NCBI GenBank assembly: GCA_963975885.1
Contig: CAXBIS010000022.1
Span: forward strand, 1-47,602
Reading direction: 5' to 3'
Source of the DNA: Pseudazoarcus sp963975885
GTDB lineage: Bacteria > Pseudomonadota > Gammaproteobacteria > Burkholderiales > Rhodocyclaceae
DNA length: 47,602 nt
The translations under genes and the position numbers were made by a program. Of the stretch, positions 47,385-47,602 are shown in pieces (the stretch's first letter is position 1; each line of letters starts with the position of its first letter). Under the pieces are notes generated by a model that saw only the letters and a program-made list of their open reading frames with translations, was not told the origin of the DNA and made no database searches.

Positions 47385-47602
47385 TCAGTCGATGACGTAG
47401 GGGTACGGGAACTGGTAGCCGCGCTTGGCCAGTTCCTCAACATAGGTACGCAGGATTTCGCTGCCCGGCATCCCCTGCTTGTTCACTTCCTGGGCCATCC
47501 GGTTTGGAAAGTCCTTCACGGCTTCGGCCCACTCGCGCCGGGCCTCGGGGGCGTGTCCGAATTTTTGTGTAAACGGGATGTTGTTTACGCCTGAGGGATC
47601 CG
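47385..47602 (-). CDS. dctP: TRAP transporter solute-binding protein (DctP family), C-terminal part only
   Basis: The minus strand is open from the window edge to the TGA at 47387-47385 and encodes the last 71 residues or so (DPSGVNNIPFTQKFGHAPEA at the edge, ending KRGYQFPYPYVID). Only the C-terminal helices are visible, so the family is assigned mainly from its position ahead of dctQ and dctM. The ligand cannot be inferred. The N-terminal part lies outside the window. Confidence 0.7.
   Translation of the reverse strand, partial: DPSGVNNIPFTQKFGHAPEARREWAEAVKDFPNRMAQEVNKQGMPGSEILRTYVEELAKRGYQFPYPYVID

Overview
The window is about 47.6 kb of GC-rich, gene-dense chromosome from a Gram-negative proteobacterium. 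The best fit is a betaproteobacterium of the Rhodocyclales type (Azoarcus, Thauera, Aromatoleum or a relative). This rests on gene content: a urtABCDE urea importer, two TRAP importers, a MaoC-phosphotransacetylase fusion paired with acetate kinase, an erythrose-4-phosphate-dehydrogenase-like gap gene, LigE, and very high third-position GC. No marker gene was available to confirm it. No tRNA, rRNA, CRISPR array or complete insertion sequence was seen.

Layout. (1) 1-2151 is a zinc-homeostasis locus: a Zur-type Fur regulator, cut by the window edge, diverges from a DksA paralogue that has lost its zinc-finger cysteines and a COG0523 GTPase. (2) 2230-4261 holds a DnaQ-type exonuclease/GIY-YIG fusion and a DUF1269 membrane protein. 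Next to it is a short coding-like relic. (3) 4583-8529 is a tightly packed run of SDR reductase, flavin monooxygenase of the NtaA/DszA family, Rossmann/DUF2520 protein and DUF5924/DUF2914 membrane protein. (4) 8642-12995 encodes a 1145-residue chimera (NCS1 permease, eight-cysteine cluster, hybrid histidine kinase) with its LuxR-type response regulator. VanX-type dipeptidase and DUF3293 genes follow. (5) 14232-17251 has a UDP-glucuronate decarboxylase-like epimerase diverging from an MsbA-like ABC exporter. (6) 17415-23128 is urtABCDE, the high-affinity urea ABC importer.

(7) 23173-24763 carries a VapC/Phd-type toxin-antitoxin pair and a secreted ATP-dependent DNA ligase (LigE). (8) 24955-28366 has a large EF-hand membrane protein, a YghU-type glutathione transferase and an 18-codon relic of a GAPDH-family gene. 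(9) 28367-34893 is a TRAP importer operon of the mannitol/chloroaromatic (FcbT) type with RidA and metallo-hydrolase genes. It diverges from a DJ-1/PfpI gene and an XRE-cupin regulator. (10) 34911-42032 is central metabolism: epd-like gap, ackA with the MaoC-pta fusion, and glmUS. (11) From 42063 to the end, an IS21-like terminal-repeat remnant borders a six-gene operon of visibly lower GC in places: TRAP dctPQM, cyclase-family hydrolase, COG0523 metallochaperone with a His-rich loop, and amidase. It looks acquired.

The points most worth following are the permease/Cys-cluster/kinase chimera near the urea importer, the TRAP-cyclase-metallochaperone-amidase operon behind the IS-like scar, and the stem-loops found after each of the three complete or partial solute-binding-protein genes.
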